Origin: Sphingobacteriaceae bacterium
GTDB taxonomy: Bacteria > Bacteroidota > Bacteroidia > B-17B0 > Aurantibacillaceae
DNA length: 64,000 nt
Assembly: GCA_016709575.1 (NCBI GenBank)
Contig: JADJMM010000011.1
Coordinates: forward strand, 165,441-229,440
Direction of reading: 5' to 3'
Below are positions 63,541-64,000 of the stretch, piece after piece; positions within the stretch are counted from its first letter, which is position 1; each line of letters begins with the position of its first letter. The position numbers were made by a program, and so were the translations under genes. The notes below the pieces were generated by a model. It was given only the letters and a program-made list of their open reading frames with translations, had not been told where the DNA came from and did no database searches.

Positions 63541-64000
63541 ATGAAATACTTTTTTACCTTTCTTTTCGCGCTTGCTTTTTTCGGCACAAATGCTCAAACC
63601 TATCCTTGGTTAGGTAATTTTTATAATGAGATCCCTACAAAAGGAGATCTTTGGGATTCTTCAGTAGTAGCAAATCACTATCATTCAATGACCAGAACCC
63701 TGACTAAATATAACAAGAAAGGCATCGCTAAGAACCGGAAAGATACTTTTTCTTTCACATACGATGATATGGGATTTTTAACCTCCTTACACAAGGCCAA
63801 TTCAACGAACAAAAAGAGTGAAAAATATGAATACCTATTTAAGGATTCTGTAATAATGGGCTACAATTATTATAAAATGACAAGCTGTTCAAAGCTATGA
63901 AATAACACGAAACAGCAAGAAGAAAATCACTGATATGGTTAAGAAAATTCAAAAGGAGAAGTCGTTTTAAAACAGCATAATGAATTTGATGCTAACATCA
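63541..64000 (+). pseudogene. Secreted protein, partial at window end, frame broken
   Basis: The product starts with a signal peptide (MKYFFTFLFALAFFGTNAQ). About 100 residues follow with a YD-repeat-like stretch (FTYDDMGFLTSL, KSEKYEYLFKD). The frame stops at 63900 near the A-run at 63876-63880, but neighbouring frames continue with EITRNSKKKITDMVKK and then GEVVLKQHNEFDAN to the edge. Length and function cannot be judged. Confidence 0.5.

Noticed and set aside
1..64000. tRNA or rRNA genes
   Set aside because: I looked for T-loop GTTCRANNC runs with paired acceptor ends and for conserved rRNA stretches and found none I could support.

Overview
The window is low-GC Bacteroidota chromosome. 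Three things point there: (1) gliding and type IX secretion genes, namely a gldH lipoprotein gene and two proteins with a C-terminal T9SS sorting domain; (2) many genes preceded by the Bacteroidota -7 box TAnnTTTG instead of an E. coli-like -10, with little Shine-Dalgarno signal; (3) typical Bacteroidota families, including a SecA of about 1,100 residues, a bacterial GGGPS, beta-propeller histidine kinases and a TonB receptor with a carboxypeptidase-like N-terminus. I recognised no rRNA, tRNA, CRISPR array, insertion sequence or phage genes. Most of the window is ordinary chromosomal backbone.

Layout. 0-4 kb: an ECF sigma factor gene overlapping a gene for a membrane-anchored trypsin-like protease whose N-terminus looks like an anti-sigma domain, then two paralogous outer-membrane-type proteins. 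4-14.3 kb, minus strand: PLP deaminase, pepT, clpX, a small secreted protein, then secA-lnt-lpdA. 14.5-18.2 kb: a propeller sensor kinase with a LytTR regulator. 18.3-21.4 kb, minus strand: hsp20, SlyD-type FKBP, an ALDH7-like dehydrogenase. 21.4-25.4 kb: glycosyltransferase, YCII protein, purE, a lipoprotein and ahcY. 25.4-27.3 kb: a tight PPTase-GGGPS-ThiE-like operon. 27.3-33.8 kb: a His-rich membrane protein, a double thioredoxin, a T9SS cargo protein, an OmpR-type two-component pair, an EVE protein and a lipoprotein. 33.9-40.8 kb: ricT-gldH, a DnaJ-like membrane protein, an oligopeptide-binding lipoprotein, an abundant-looking secreted protein, a biotin carrier and a Tat-type superoxide dismutase. 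41-43.2 kb: a tandem duplication of a coiled-coil secreted protein. 43.3-57.5 kb: aspS, an M1 aminopeptidase, hemE, a YwqK-repeat protein, TolC, a TonB receptor, a thioredoxin and gltX. 57.5-64 kb: a cluster of short palindromes, a TPR/Ig/caspase-like protein, and a propeller/SpoIIE-phosphatase protein, both broken in many places.

Frame damage runs through the window. lnt, ricT, the SOD gene, one coiled-coil paralog and the two outer-membrane proteins each carry one frameshift, mostly at or beside short homopolymers. pepT and the peptide-binding protein carry in-frame TAG codons. The final 6 kb carries more than a dozen lesions. Protein sequence stays well conserved on both sides of the breaks, and essential genes are among those hit. 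Uncorrected read errors therefore look more likely than true decay for most of them, although the amber codons are substitutions and less easily explained that way.

The most distinctive content is the sigma factor/anti-sigma-protease pair near the left end and the caspase-like/propeller-phosphatase pair at the right end.
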